This document shows, piece by piece, positions 52,765 to 63,063 of a stretch of DNA of 64,000 nucleotides. The notes under the pieces were generated by a model. That model was not told the DNA's origin and made no database searches. It saw only the letters and a program-made list of their open reading frames with translations. The stretch covers positions 1,736,001 to 1,800,000 of the forward strand of contig NZ_CP071409.1 in assembly GCF_022647505.1 (NCBI RefSeq), written 5' to 3'. Both the position numbers and the translations under genes were made by a program. The DNA comes from [Pantoea] beijingensis. Its GTDB lineage: Bacteria; Pseudomonadota; Gammaproteobacteria; Enterobacterales; Enterobacteriaceae. Within the stretch, counting starts at the first letter, position 1. Every line of letters starts with the position of its first letter.

Positions 52765-53550
52765 TCAGACCGCAGGTTTCCTCACCATACTCATAATAAA
52801 AATGACGGAAGCGGCCAACACGACAGATGGGCCCGCAGGCGTATCGTAAAATGCCGAAAAAGTTAACCCACCACTAACAGCGATGATACCAATCACCACG
52901 GCAATGCAGGCCATCTGTTCCGGGGAGCGGGAAAAACGCCTGGCGGTCGCGGCAGGTATAATCAACAGTGAAGTAATAATCAATGCGCCGACAAACTTCA
53001 TGGCTACGCCGATGGTGAGTGCGGTAACCAGCATTAGCATCAGTTTGGTACGTTGGATATTGATGCCATCTACCTGAGCCATTTCAGGACTGATGGTTAT
53101 CGTCAGCAGTGCGCGCCATTGCCACAGCAAAATAGCCAACACCAGCATGACCCCGATGGCAATAGTGATTAAATCCACGGGTGTAACGGAAAGCAGATCA
53201 CCAAACAGATAGGCCATCAAATCAACCCGCACATTAGCCATTAGGCTGACTACGACTAAACCCAGCGATAACGCGCTGTGCGCCATGATCCCCAGCAGTG
53301 TATCGATCGCCAGGTGCGGGCGTCGTTCCAGCCAGACCAAACCCAGTGAGAGCAACAGCGTCACCGCGATCACAGCGTAAAAAGGATTAATATTGAGCAG
53401 CAGCCCGAACGCAACGCCAAGCAGCGAGGCATGCGCCAGCGTATCGCCAAAATAGGACATCCGTCGCCAGACCACAAAGGAACCCAGCGGACCGGCAGCC
53501 AGTGCCAGCATCACGCCGCCGAGCCAGCCGGGAAGTAACAACTCAATCAT
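52765..53550 (-). CDS. znuB: Zinc ABC transporter permease ZnuB
   Basis: Inner-membrane permease of the high-affinity zinc importer ZnuABC. It has 261 residues with about eight membrane segments and the metal-permease loop [15 protein letters not shown] that meets the ATPase. It overlaps znuC by 4 bases and ends convergent with ruvB. Confidence 0.96.
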   Translation of the reverse strand: MIELLLPGWLGGVMLALAAGPLGSFVVWRRMSYFGDTLAHASLLGVAFGLLLNINPFYAVIAVTLLLSLGLVWLERRPHLAIDTLLGIMAHSALSLGLVVVSLMANVRVDLMAYLFGDLLSVTPVDLITIAIGVMLVLAILLWQWRALLTITISPEMAQVDGINIQRTKLMLMLVTALTIGVAMKFVGALIITSLLIIPAATARRFSRSPEQMACIAVVIGIIAVSGGLTFSAFYDTPAGPSVVLAASVIFIMSMVRKPAV

Positions 53551-54302
53551 GACTGACTTTGTCCCCTGCGAAGAATAATTCGTCCCTGAAGATCGTGACG
53601 ATGGTTATGATGATGGCGGTAAATCGCCAATTGTTCAGCGCCACGAGGGCCGAACATTGAAATAAATTCGGGATGACGCGATACCACTTCCGGCGTGCCG
53701 GAACAGCAAATGTGGTGATTGAGACACAACACCTCGTCCGTTTTTGCCATCACTAAATGCAGGTCATGGGAAACCATAAGCACTCCGCAGTTTAGCTCTC
53801 TGCGCAGACTATCAATCAGATCGTACAGTGCCACTTGCCCGTTAACATCAACGCCTTGTGTCGGTTCATCAAGTACCAACAACTGGGGTTGGCTGAGCAA
53901 TGCGCGGGCAAGCAGTACGCGCTGTGTTTCACCACCAGAGAGCTTTTGCAGCGGATAATCGAGCAGGTGCCCGGCCTGAACACGTTTTAACGCGGGTAAG
54001 ATATCTGCACGTTTGACGCCGGGACGCAGGCGCATAAAGCGGTCGACGGAAAGCGGTAGCGTGGTATCGAGGTGTAGTTTTTGCGGAACGTAACCAATAC
54101 GCAGCGAAGCCGGGCGCTGGATGGTACCTGCACTTGGCGTAATCAATCCGAGTACGACCCGTACCAGCGTCGATTTTCCGGCACCGTTCGGGCCAAGCAG
54201 CGTTAAAATTCGTCCAGGTTCCAGTTTTAATGAAACATCAGAGAGGACGCGACGTTGACCAAAGGTCACCGCGATGTTTTCAAGCGTTACAAGTGAGGAC
54301 AT
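53547..54302 (-). CDS. znuC: Zinc ABC transporter ATPase ZnuC
   Basis: ATPase of the zinc importer. It has 251 residues: Walker [10 protein letters not shown] (about 36), signature LSGGETQR (about 123), Walker [11 protein letters not shown], and the switch His in VSHDLHLVM. The His-rich tail ([10 protein letters not shown]) is typical of ZnuC. It is divergent from znuA, 77 bases apart, with the Zur-type box between. Confidence 0.97.
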   Translation of the reverse strand: MSSLVTLENIAVTFGQRRVLSDVSLKLEPGRILTLLGPNGAGKSTLVRVVLGLITPSAGTIQRPASLRIGYVPQKLHLDTTLPLSVDRFMRLRPGVKRADILPALKRVQAGHLLDYPLQKLSGGETQRVLLARALLSQPQLLVLDEPTQGVDVNGQVALYDLIDSLRRELNCGVLMVSHDLHLVMAKTDEVLCLNHHICCSGTPEVVSRHPEFISMFGPRGAEQLAIYRHHHNHRHDLQGRIILRRGQSQS

Positions 54303-54327
54303 GTCGATTACAGGTTGCAGAAGATAA

Positions 54328-54350
54328 CGAATGTTATAATATCACAAACC
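54328..54350. promoter_or_regulatory. Zur box between znuC and znuA
   Basis: GAATGTTATAATATCAC followed by AAAC matches the Zur consensus (GAAATGTTATANTATAACATTTC) well in its left arm and centre and partly in its right arm. Its place between the divergent znu genes is that of the E. coli operator. Confidence 0.85.
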
Positions 54351-54379
54351 TTGTGCTTACCACGACGGATTGACGCATT

Positions 54380-55306
54380 ATGTTACATAATAAAAAACGG
54401 TTATTCTCCCTCCTTTTAGCGCTTGGTTGTACCGCTCCGCTTGCTGCGCCAGCATCTGCTGCGGTAGTGGCTTCGATAAAACCACTGGGTTTTATCGCCG
54501 CAGCGATTGCCGATGGCGTAACCCCGGTGGAGGTGCTGCTACCTGATGGGGCTTCAGAGCATGACTATGCACTGCGTCCCTCAGACGTTCAGCGCTTGCA
54601 GCGCGCGGATCTTGTGGTTTGGGTTGGGCCGGAAATGGAGGCGTTTTTGACTAAATCTGCTGCAAAGCTACCGGCAAATAAGAATCTTGAACTGACCGAA
54701 TTAAGCACGATAAAACCGTTGCTCATAACCGGAGAGGAAGGGGATGAGCATGAAGAAGATATATCGGAAGAGCATCACCATCACGGTGAATATAATATGC
54801 ACGTCTGGATGTCCCCGGAGATCGCGAAACAGTCGGCGGTTGCAATCCATGAAAAATTATTGGAACTTATGCCACAAAGTAAAGCCAAACTTGACGCTAA
54901 CCTGCGACAGTTCGAGGCTAGCCTGGTAACATCAGACCAGAAAATTGGCAGTGAGTTGGCGCCGGTAAAAGGTAAAGGATATTTCGTTTTTCATGATGCT
55001 TATAGCTACTTTGAGAAACATTACGGTCTGTCCCCATTAGGTCATTTTACCGTTAATCCTGAGATCCAACCGGGCGCACAACGCTTACATCAAATACGAA
55101 CACAGCTGGTTGAGCATAAAGCGGTATGCGTTTTTGCTGAACCACAATTCAGGCCAGCCGTCATCGATGCCGTTGCCCGTGGAACCTCAGTGCATAAAGG
55201 CACGTTAGATCCTCTGGGGATGGACATCAGCTTAGCAAAAGATAGCTATGTGAAATTCCTCTCACAGCTGTCGAGCCAGTATGCGAGCTGCCTGAAAGGA
55301 GCATAG
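54380..55306 (+). CDS. znuA: Zinc ABC transporter periplasmic binding protein ZnuA
   Basis: Captures zinc in the periplasm and passes it to ZnuB. It has 308 residues. The signal peptide ends near residue 27 ([15 protein letters not shown]). Zinc-binding histidines are in [20 protein letters not shown] and [13 protein letters not shown], and the variable acidic/His loop [17 protein letters not shown] (about residues 124-140) is a ZnuA hallmark, here short. Confidence 0.96.
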   Translation: MLHNKKRLFSLLLALGCTAPLAAPASAAVVASIKPLGFIAAAIADGVTPVEVLLPDGASEHDYALRPSDVQRLQRADLVVWVGPEMEAFLTKSAAKLPANKNLELTELSTIKPLLITGEEGDEHEEDISEEHHHHGEYNMHVWMSPEIAKQSAVAIHEKLLELMPQSKAKLDANLRQFEASLVTSDQKIGSELAPVKGKGYFVFHDAYSYFEKHYGLSPLGHFTVNPEIQPGAQRLHQIRTQLVEHKAVCVFAEPQFRPAVIDAVARGTSVHKGTLDPLGMDISLAKDSYVKFLSQLSSQYASCLKGA

Positions 55307-55320
55307 AGGAAGAGTATAAC

Positions 55321-56643
55321 GTGCAGCAGCTAGCCCGCTCTGTCGCCATGGCGTTTAACAGTTTACCGCGTCCCCATCGCGTTATGTTGGGCTCCTTAAC
55401 CGTCGTTACGTTGGCCGTTGCCGTCTGGCGGCCTTATGTGTATCACACTGGCGAAAACCCGATAGTTAAAAATATTGAACTGGACAGGGGAGAGCTGCGT
55501 AGCTTGCTTCCTGAAGCCAGTGAACCGATTGACCAGCCGACTCCCGCCCCGGAAGAAGATATTCCGAAAGATGAGATCGACGAAGATGTGCCTAATGAAA
55601 CGGGTACGCATGATTACACCGTTTCAACGGGTGACACGCTGAGTAGTATTCTCAATCAGTATGGTATTGATATGTCCGATATCAACCAACTGGTCAAAAC
55701 GGATAGCGATCTGCGTAACCTGAAAATCGGCCAACAGCTCTCCTGGACCCTCACAGACGATGGTGAGTTGCAGCGATTATCATGGGAGTTATCGCGTCGT
55801 GAGACGCGCACTTACGATCGTGCCGGAAATAGTTTTAAATCTTCCAGCGAAATGCAGAAAGGTGAGTGGAAAAACAGCGTACTCAGCGGCGTGGTGGATG
55901 GTAGCTTTGTTAACAGCGCACAAAAAGCAGGCCTGACCAGCGGTGAAATTAGCGGTGTGGTGAAGGCGATGCAGTGGCAGATGGATTTCCGCAAGCTGCG
56001 CAAAGGTGATAAATTTTCTGTATTGATGTCCCGTGAAATGATGGATGGCAAGCGTGAGCAAAGCCAGCTGCTGGGCGTTCGCTTAAACAGCGGCGGTAAA
56101 GATTACTACGCGTTTCGTTCAGAAGACGGTAAGTTTTACGATCGTAGTGGATCCGGACTTGCACGTGGCTTTATGCGTTTTCCCACCGTTAAGCAATACC
56201 GCGTTTCGTCAAATTTCAATCCACGTCGCCTTAACCCGGTTACTGGACGCATTGCGCCGCATAAAGGCGTTGATTTCGCACTCCCCATCGGCACGCCAGT
56301 CCTCGCGGTGGGTGATGGTGAGGTGGTGGTATCAAAGCGCAGTGGTGGAGCCGGCAACTATGTCGCTATCCGTCATGGCCGTCAGTATATGACGCGTTAT
56401 ATGCACCTGAGCAGGTTGCTAGTGAAACCGGGAGAGAAAGTAAAGCGTGGCGATCGTATTGCGCTTTCGGGTAATACCGGGCGTTCAACAGGGCCGCATC
56501 TGCATTACGAAATCTGGATTAATAATCAGGCCGTTAATCCGCTGACAGCGAAGCTGCCGCGTACTGAAGGGTTGACTGGTCAAGATCGTAAAGCGTACCT
56601 GGCTCAGGTTAAAGAGGTTATGCCGCAGCTAACCTTTAACTAA
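55321..56643 (+). CDS. mepM: Murein DD-endopeptidase MepM
   Basis: Cuts peptidoglycan cross-links during growth. It has 440 residues, as in E. coli. An N-terminal membrane anchor (about 21-38), a LysM-like domain (DYTVSTGDTLSSILNQYGI, about 98-140) and an M23 metallopeptidase domain follow, with zinc ligands in HKGVDFALP and HLHYEIW. The start is GTG 55321, giving MQQLARSVAMAF as in the known protein. It lies 14 bases after znuA, but is usually expressed separately. Confidence 0.96.
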   Translation: MQQLARSVAMAFNSLPRPHRVMLGSLTVVTLAVAVWRPYVYHTGENPIVKNIELDRGELRSLLPEASEPIDQPTPAPEEDIPKDEIDEDVPNETGTHDYTVSTGDTLSSILNQYGIDMSDINQLVKTDSDLRNLKIGQQLSWTLTDDGELQRLSWELSRRETRTYDRAGNSFKSSSEMQKGEWKNSVLSGVVDGSFVNSAQKAGLTSGEISGVVKAMQWQMDFRKLRKGDKFSVLMSREMMDGKREQSQLLGVRLNSGGKDYYAFRSEDGKFYDRSGSGLARGFMRFPTVKQYRVSSNFNPRRLNPVTGRIAPHKGVDFALPIGTPVLAVGDGEVVVSKRSGGAGNYVAIRHGRQYMTRYMHLSRLLVKPGEKVKRGDRIALSGNTGRSTGPHLHYEIWINNQAVNPLTAKLPRTEGLTGQDRKAYLAQVKEVMPQLTFN

Positions 56644-56668
56644 GCACCAGGCATCAGGGTTCTGCGAT

Positions 56669-56700
56669 AATAAACCGACGGCGCAATCCGTCGGTTTATT
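56669..56700. terminator. Terminator after mepM
   Basis: A perfect 13-bp stem (AATAAACCGACGG and complement) with a 6-base loop. The A- and T-rich stem ends give a U-rich tract in both directions. Confidence 0.85.
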
Positions 56701-56779
56701 ATTGCCTGTAACCTCGCACAATCATTGCAAATTCATCTTTCAGCACTATCATTAGCCGGTTATTGTTTGAGGCGAGTGC

Positions 56780-57748
56780 ATGGAAAACAGCAAAAAAAGT
56801 ACTATTGAATTTATTCCCGTCTTTCAGAAGTCTTTCCTTACGCCGAAATACTGGGGCGTGTGGCTGGCGATTGGGGCATGTGCCGGTATGGCGATGCTCC
56901 CTGCGCGCGTGCGCGACCCTATACTGGGTGGTCTGGGCCGGGTTGCGGGAAGGCTAGCAAAAAGTGCCCGTCGCCGTGCGCAGGTGAATCTCCTCTATTG
57001 CATGCCTGAGGTGCCTGAGCAGCAACGTGAAAAGATCATCGATAACATGTTCGCCACCGCTCCTCAGTCGATGGTGATGATGGCTGAACTGGCGTTGCGC
57101 AAACCAGAAAAGGTGCGTCAGCACGTTGACTGGCACGGCAAGGAGATAATTGATGAGATGCGTGATAGCCAGCAAAACGTGATTTTCCTGGTGCCTCATG
57201 GTTGGGCGGTAGATATTCCGGCGATGCTGATGGCGTCTGAAGGGCAGAAAATGGCCGCCATGTTTCATAATCAAAAAAATCCGCTGGTGGACTATATCTG
57301 GAATGCTGTACGCCGCCGGTTTGGTGGACGTATGCATGCCCGTAACGATGGTATCAAACCCTTTGTCAGCTCAGTTCGTCAGGGATATTGGGGGTACTAT
57401 TTGCCCGATCAGGATCATGGTGCAGAGCACAGTGAATTTGTTGATTTTTTCGCTACTTATAAAGCGACTTTGCCTGCACTTGGACGCTTGATGAAAGTGA
57501 GTCGATCGAGGGTGATTCCGCTTTTTCCGGTTTACAACAGTAAAACCCACCGGTTGGAAATTTATATTCGTCCAGCGATGGATGACCTGCTGGAAGCGGA
57601 TGATGTCACGCTGGCGCGCAGGATGAATGAGGAAGTGGAAATCTTTGTCAGGCCAAATCCTGAACAGTACACCTGGATCCTTAAATTGTTGAAAACGCGA
57701 AAAGAGGGAGAAACTGAGCCCTATCGTCGTAAGGATCTCTTTCGCTAA
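56780..57748 (+). CDS. lpxM: Lipid A myristoyltransferase LpxM
   Basis: Adds the final (secondary myristoyl) acyl chain to lipid A at the inner membrane. It has 322 residues (323 in E. coli MsbB/LpxM). The catalytic HxxxxD motif is in [13 protein letters not shown] (about 138), and the RxKxGY-like region is [16 protein letters not shown] membrane anchor lies at about 26-44. GAGGCGAGTGC precedes the start. Confidence 0.95.
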   Translation: MENSKKSTIEFIPVFQKSFLTPKYWGVWLAIGACAGMAMLPARVRDPILGGLGRVAGRLAKSARRRAQVNLLYCMPEVPEQQREKIIDNMFATAPQSMVMMAELALRKPEKVRQHVDWHGKEIIDEMRDSQQNVIFLVPHGWAVDIPAMLMASEGQKMAAMFHNQKNPLVDYIWNAVRRRFGGRMHARNDGIKPFVSSVRQGYWGYYLPDQDHGAEHSEFVDFFATYKATLPALGRLMKVSRSRVIPLFPVYNSKTHRLEIYIRPAMDDLLEADDVTLARRMNEEVEIFVRPNPEQYTWILKLLKTRKEGETEPYRRKDLFR

Positions 57749-57881
57749 CCCGCGCAGTTACAACAGCATTTTTCCACGATGGGCGGATGGATAATCCGCC
57801 CATAATTTGTTGACCTGAAAGATGACGTCTATATTCACCACGCAGCAGGTTGCTAGACTGTGGTTGCTCGTGAAGGCATAA

Positions 57882-57918
57882 CCGTCGGGACCTGCCGCGA
57901 TGGCATTCATTCCGACGG
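57882..57918. terminator. Hairpin between lpxM and the exporter gene
   Basis: CCGTCGGGA pairs with TTCCGACGG (one G-T pair) around a 19-base loop in the convergent gap. There is no T tract; function uncertain. Confidence 0.35.
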
Positions 57919-57967
57919 CTGGCAACCTGACTGTTTCAGAATCAATATAGGGTAGCAGGTTGTGATA

Positions 57968-59200
57968 TCAGAGCTCTGTAACGATCGCACGACGTTTACG
58001 TTCACGCAGGAAGGCCATTACCAGCAAAAACCAGCACACGCCGCATGCGAGATTAATCAGACTAAACAGAGCGCTGCCGCCGCTGAAATAGCCGAATTTT
58101 GCCGCTTCAATGCCCAGCGCAAAAGTAATGATGCTCAACATTCCTAACATGGCTGCGACACTGCCTTTCCCCGCATTACTCGAGAAGAGTGTGAGTCGGT
58201 ATAATCCCGCATTGACCAGACCCGCCCCAAAGGCGTACAGGCTGAGCCCCGCAGTCATCCACAAATAGCTATGGGGATTTAGTGACGTACAGAGCGCAGC
58301 AAGGCCAAGGCCCAGTAAAATGGGCCATGCTCCCAGACGTAGCGGCTGCTCGATAGGTAATCGTCCAGCCAGCTTGCCCAGCGTCAGGTTACCGATAATC
58401 ATCGCCAGGAAGACAGGTAGCTGCAGCAGGGCATATTCCAATCGCGTCAATCCTTCATCGTGGATGAGGATGACCGGTGACAGAGCAACCCAGGTCAGAA
58501 TGGGAATGGATACCAAGCCGATGGCTAACGATCCGCCGACGACCTGACGATCTTTTGCCAGCGTCAGATACCCTTTTGCCAGCGACTTTAGCGAAATGGA
58601 TGCGCTTCTGTCGCCCGCTGTTTCCGGCATCGCACGCCACAGACCGATAAATGCGACTGCGGTCACTGCTGCAAAAAGATAGAACATGTTGCGCCAGCTA
58701 CTGACATTGAGAAAAGCGGCCCCCGCAAGCGGGCCAGCCAGTGGGGCCAGCAATGCTACATTCGCCATTAAGGCCATAATGCGTACGCTTACTGCTTCAT
58801 CAAAAGCTTCCTGAATTGCGGCATAACCCACGGCACCAATAAAACAGAGACTGATACCTTGTAAAAAGCGGACAGCAACAAACTGTTCAATATTTTGTAC
58901 GCCATGGGTCAACAGACAGGAGAGCAGAAAGAACGCAGCTCCCGCCAGCAATACAGGTCGACGTCCGTATTTATCCGATAGCGGGCCGAGCAGCCATTGC
59001 AGAACAATCCCGCCAATGAGATAAGCGGTAAGTGAGGCAGAAACCCATTCTGGGCCCACGTTGAACTCGCTGGTCACCAGTAGCATACCTGGCTGAATCA
59101 TATCGTGAGCGATATAGGTAGCAAATTCGAATAGCACCAGTGACAGGGGAAATATGAGGTGTCTCGGTGATAAAACCGAGACCGGGGTATACGACGACAT
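57968..59200 (-). CDS. MdfA-like major facilitator exporter, probably serving the dfo locus
   Basis: A 12-helix drug:proton antiporter-type exporter of 410 residues. The first helix holds the acidic pair of MdfA (LFEFATYIAHDMIQPG, equivalent to E26 and D34), and motif B is RFLQGISLC. The closest E. coli relatives I recognise are MdfA and MdtM, which are multidrug exporters. It lies 189 bases downstream of dfoC on the same strand, and in Pantoea/Erwinia a major-facilitator gene (dfoS) follows dfoC. Siderophore export is therefore plausible, but a drug exporter is possible. Confidence 0.85.
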   Translation of the reverse strand: MSSYTPVSVLSPRHLIFPLSLVLFEFATYIAHDMIQPGMLLVTSEFNVGPEWVSASLTAYLIGGIVLQWLLGPLSDKYGRRPVLLAGAAFFLLSCLLTHGVQNIEQFVAVRFLQGISLCFIGAVGYAAIQEAFDEAVSVRIMALMANVALLAPLAGPLAGAAFLNVSSWRNMFYLFAAVTAVAFIGLWRAMPETAGDRSASISLKSLAKGYLTLAKDRQVVGGSLAIGLVSIPILTWVALSPVILIHDEGLTRLEYALLQLPVFLAMIIGNLTLGKLAGRLPIEQPLRLGAWPILLGLGLAALCTSLNPHSYLWMTAGLSLYAFGAGLVNAGLYRLTLFSSNAGKGSVAAMLGMLSIITFALGIEAAKFGYFSGGSALFSLINLACGVCWFLLVMAFLRERKRRAIVTEL

Positions 59201-59389
59201 CCAGGTTCCTTTTCCGGTAAGACTTTTTATTGACCAAAGCGTGCCTCACAGTACTCAACCCATCATTCATCACGTCAGGTTTTGTACCGCCAGGCACGAT
59301 TTAGCAACGACATTATTATTCAGCCCAACGTGAAAGCGTCATTATCTCTGCGTCAAGGCCGGCACAGAGAGGTTGGGAGAACGTAATGA

Positions 59390-61759
59390 TTAATGGGCAA
59401 ACACCGCAATCGGATTGACCAGCATGCCAGCAAATTTTAGATTTTCTGTCGGTTCGGACAGACTAATCATTTGTTGATTGTTAGCCAATTGCAGACGATT
59501 CAGGCAGGAAAGTGGGAACTCCGGCATAAACATATTATAACGTGCAAATTTACTGGCCAACTGCGGGTGTGCCTGCTGATACTCTTTAACGCAATCCGCG
59601 ACGCATTGCCAGAAGACATTCTCAGGCAGCACATTTTCCTGCACCAGAATAGCGTTGGCAAAGCGGAAAATACAGTCAAAGACATCGGTAAAGATTGATA
59701 ACAGTTTCAGATTATCCGGCACGTCCACTGCCAGTCGGCGAACCTTTTCCGGTAGTTTTGCTTCTGGGTCCAGTACCGCGATCTCCTCGCCGATATCTTT
59801 CATCCAGGCTGCGACAGGCAGATTATTTTCCAACAGCAGAATCAGATTTTCGCCGTGAGGCATAAACACCAGATCATACTGATAGAAGCAGTGGAGTAAC
59901 GGACTCAGATAACAACGCATCCAGGCCGATATCCAGCGTTCAGCGCTGACGCCAGAATCGGCAATGAGTGCGGTCAACAGCGCTTTTTGCTGTTGATCGA
60001 CATGCAACAGCGATGCCATGGTCATCAATCGCTGATTAGGCTGCAATGTTGTCACAGGATTGTCACGCCATAATGCAGCAAACATTTTTTTATAAGCTGA
60101 ATCGCCGATGAAGGCGCGCTCATAGTAACGATTATGGTAGCCGATAGCGGCCACCTCACGCAAAATGCGAAAGTCGCACCGTTGCAGCCAGCTATCTTTA
60201 CTCACTAACTGCGCCAGCCACTGATTAATCGCCGGCGTTGTCGCCATATAGTAAGGTGACAGCCCGCGCATAAATCCCATATTGAGTACGGATAATGCCG
60301 TTTTGACATAACGTTTTTCTGGATGGCTGCGATTAAAGAAAGTACGGATCGACTGTTGTGCCTGATATTGGTCCTTCCCGGCACCGAGATAAATAATGTC
60401 GCGAGCCGCGATGTCCGGAGCGAAAATGGTGAGCAATTTGTTATGCCACTGCCATGGATGCACCGGCATAAACAGATAGTTTTCTCGTTCGACGCCAGCT
60501 TCATCCAGTTGTGTATTAAAACCAGTCAGCGTGTCATCTCCCAGTTCTTCCTGCATTAGCTGGCGATAGCTAAGCGTGTCAAGGCTGGAAAAGTGCGCGT
60601 TCCGCTGATGTACTGCAACCCACACCAGGTTGACGGGTGCGGCAGCTTCCGGGGCATAAGCAAGATAATCACGGGCATCAAAGCCGATACGACCATTGTT
60701 GGCGACAAAACAAGGGTGCCCTTCGGTCATTGAAGCTTCTACCGTCTGGAAGTCTGCCCGTGTAAGCGCTGCACTGTCGGGAGTGTTTTTTTCAAACTTA
60801 AATACGCTGCTGCACAATGTACTGGTAATTTCTTCCATATATGTGGCCAGCATCGGTGCCGGGATACCAATGTGTTGATTAAACTCAATAATGAATTGGA
60901 GGGCGTCCAGCGGGATACTTTCACCGTCTTGCTGCTTAATTAACGTGTCGATATCGATCGCCCAGTGATCTAATGCCAGACGTACAGCGCTGAACCGGTA
61001 TTCCGCTTCACTGTTCGGGACCGCCAGTGTGTAGCTATCCAGCGCCTCCGTTGCGGAAATTTTCTGGGGTATGAGCAGTTTTTCATGGGCAAATTCGGCA
61101 ATCGCTTTACGGATTAACAGCCGGTTAGCCTGTACCCAGTAGGGACCGGTCAGAGAGCTTCCGGTAAGCATGGTCGTGGCACCTGACATTTTTGATGTTT
61201 CCTGAAGTAAAGCCTGTTGATAATCATCGCGCTGACAAAAGGCGAGCCAGGCTGTTTTATGTTTCATAGCAATGGTGTGCTGATAACGAAAACCGGCACG
61301 TTTATTCAGTACATGAATTTTATGGTTGCGTACATCGGGTTCAACGACGATACGTTTGACCTGTGGCAGGCTGAACAGGTAATCCATTACCGCGGTAAAT
61401 ACCTGCCAGCTAAATTGCGCGATGGGCTTATCTGTTGGAGCAATAAGGATATGCATGCCGTAATCTCCCGGCTGTGTCGGGTAGTACTTCCCCACGTCAT
61501 CCTCTTGCGTTCGGTAACACTCCAGTAAGAATATTGGCTGTTGGTCACAGCAGCCGATCACGGCAGCTGTGGGATTGCACTCTGTCAGCGCACGATAAAA
61601 ATGGGTGACTTGCTCGAGCGAATCATTCTGCATTCCCCAGAAATACGCATAGTCTCGTGTAACCCATTGATAAATAGTTTTTATATCATCAGGTTTTAGC
61701 GTGCGAAGAGTGAACAAGCCCGCCGGACGCCTGCAACGAAAGAGTAATGGGTGACTCAT
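59390..61759 (-). CDS. dfoC: Desferrioxamine synthetase DfoC (acyltransferase-NIS synthetase fusion)
   Basis: Last enzyme of desferrioxamine synthesis: acylates N-hydroxycadaverine and joins and cyclises the units. It has 789 residues in two parts: a GNAT/IucB-like acyltransferase (about 1-175, with FTLRTLKPDDIKTIYQWV and VEPDVRNHKIHVLNKRAGF), which in Streptomyces is the separate DesC, and an IucA/IucC-type NIS synthetase (about 200-789) with VHPWQWHN and the active-site segment MPHGENLILLLENNLP. ATG 61759 lies one base after the dfoA stop with GGAGGCATAAG as ribosome site. The fusion is typical of Erwinia and Pantoea. Confidence 0.92.
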   Translation of the reverse strand: MSHPLLFRCRRPAGLFTLRTLKPDDIKTIYQWVTRDYAYFWGMQNDSLEQVTHFYRALTECNPTAAVIGCCDQQPIFLLECYRTQEDDVGKYYPTQPGDYGMHILIAPTDKPIAQFSWQVFTAVMDYLFSLPQVKRIVVEPDVRNHKIHVLNKRAGFRYQHTIAMKHKTAWLAFCQRDDYQQALLQETSKMSGATTMLTGSSLTGPYWVQANRLLIRKAIAEFAHEKLLIPQKISATEALDSYTLAVPNSEAEYRFSAVRLALDHWAIDIDTLIKQQDGESIPLDALQFIIEFNQHIGIPAPMLATYMEEITSTLCSSVFKFEKNTPDSAALTRADFQTVEASMTEGHPCFVANNGRIGFDARDYLAYAPEAAAPVNLVWVAVHQRNAHFSSLDTLSYRQLMQEELGDDTLTGFNTQLDEAGVERENYLFMPVHPWQWHNKLLTIFAPDIAARDIIYLGAGKDQYQAQQSIRTFFNRSHPEKRYVKTALSVLNMGFMRGLSPYYMATTPAINQWLAQLVSKDSWLQRCDFRILREVAAIGYHNRYYERAFIGDSAYKKMFAALWRDNPVTTLQPNQRLMTMASLLHVDQQQKALLTALIADSGVSAERWISAWMRCYLSPLLHCFYQYDLVFMPHGENLILLLENNLPVAAWMKDIGEEIAVLDPEAKLPEKVRRLAVDVPDNLKLLSIFTDVFDCIFRFANAILVQENVLPENVFWQCVADCVKEYQQAHPQLASKFARYNMFMPEFPLSCLNRLQLANNQQMISLSEPTENLKFAGMLVNPIAVFAH

Positions 61760-61760
61760 C

Positions 61761-63053
61761 TTATGCCTCCGATTCTGCGGTAAAAGACTGGAAAGCAATT
61801 TTTCGCTCAATGGGATAGATTTCACGGCCAGCGATTTCACGGATCAGTATTGAGTTACGGTAACAGGCCATCCCCAGATCGGGCGTGACAAAGCCATGCG
61901 TGTGTAACTCAGCGTTTTGCACAAATACCTGATTATGCGGGTCGATGCTGTAATTACGCTGCACGTCATAACGGCCTTTTTCATCCCAGCACAGGCGCCC
62001 GGCAATGCCTTCAATAAACGGTGGTGGCTGATAATGATAACCGGTCGCCATAATCATGCCTGCACTGCGACGGGTATAAGTCTGGTCCTGTTCTTGCTGG
62101 TACAGCGATAATTCAAATTCACCATTGGCTAGCGGGCGAATATCGGTGAGCTCAGAATGCGTAAATAGTCTCGCGTTCAGTTTTCCGCTAAGTTGCTTGT
62201 TATACATCAGGTCATAAATATCGTTAATCAGACCGCTATTAATACCTTTATAGAGGTTCTTATGCTGCGCATTGATTGCATCGCGTCTGCTGGGGGGCAG
62301 GGCGTGGAAATAATCAATCCACTCTGGTGATGTCATTTCCAGCGTCAGTTTGGTGTATTCAAGTGGATAGAAACGCGGTGCACGCGTGATCCAGTTCAGT
62401 TGATAGCCAAATTGGTCGATGTCATGAAGCAGATCGTAGTAGATCTCTGCTGCACTCTGTCCACTGCCTAATATGGTAATACTGCTCTTCTGTTGCTGCG
62501 CGGCTTTGTGCGATAGATATTCACTGGAATGGGTGATGAACTCTCGATACGGGCGACAGCATGCTGGCATCCAGGCTGTGGGGCCGGTACCTAACACCAG
62601 TTTCCGCGCCAGCCAGATCCGGCTTTCACCGCTTTGCGTGGAGCGGCTGCGCACCCGATAGCACTGCAAATTATCGTCATAGCTGACGTAATCCACGCAG
62701 GTATTCCAGTACAAATTATTCAATTGCGAGCAGGCCCATTGGCAATACTGGTTATACTCTTTGCGCATCAGGAAAAAATCTTCTCGGATATAAAAAGCAT
62801 AGAGTTTCTCTTTCTGCTTCATATAGTTGAGCAAACTATATGGACTGGTCGGATCCGCCAGGGTCACTAAATCTGCCATAAAAGGCGTTTGCAAATGCGC
62901 ACTTTCCAGCATCATGCCGGTATGCCAGTCGAAGCCGGGATTTTGATCGAGGAATACGCCGTTAATTTCTTTTATGGGGGCGGTCAGGCAAGCCAGGCCA
63001 AGATTAAAAGGACCAAGGCCGATCCCGATAAAATCATAAATTGTCTCATTCAT
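61761..63053 (-). CDS. dfoA: Cadaverine N-hydroxylase DfoA (FAD/NADPH monooxygenase)
   Basis: Flavin monooxygenase of the IucD/SidA/PvdA group, hydroxylating cadaverine in desferrioxamine synthesis. It has 430 residues. The FAD motif is IGIGLGPFNLGLACL, the NADPH motif ILGSGQSAAEIYYDLL (about 200), and the C-terminal ATGYHY closes the FAD site. The substrate is inferred from the decarboxylase beside it; lysine N6-hydroxylase of the aerobactin type is less likely, because no IucABC set is present. ATG 63053 follows GTGAGGTCAACGCG, 10 bases after dfoJ. Confidence 0.92.
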   Translation of the reverse strand: MNETIYDFIGIGLGPFNLGLACLTAPIKEINGVFLDQNPGFDWHTGMMLESAHLQTPFMADLVTLADPTSPYSLLNYMKQKEKLYAFYIREDFFLMRKEYNQYCQWACSQLNNLYWNTCVDYVSYDDNLQCYRVRSRSTQSGESRIWLARKLVLGTGPTAWMPACCRPYREFITHSSEYLSHKAAQQQKSSITILGSGQSAAEIYYDLLHDIDQFGYQLNWITRAPRFYPLEYTKLTLEMTSPEWIDYFHALPPSRRDAINAQHKNLYKGINSGLINDIYDLMYNKQLSGKLNARLFTHSELTDIRPLANGEFELSLYQQEQDQTYTRRSAGMIMATGYHYQPPPFIEGIAGRLCWDEKGRYDVQRNYSIDPHNQVFVQNAELHTHGFVTPDLGMACYRNSILIREIAGREIYPIERKIAFQSFTAESEA

Positions 63054-63063
63054 CGCGTTGACC

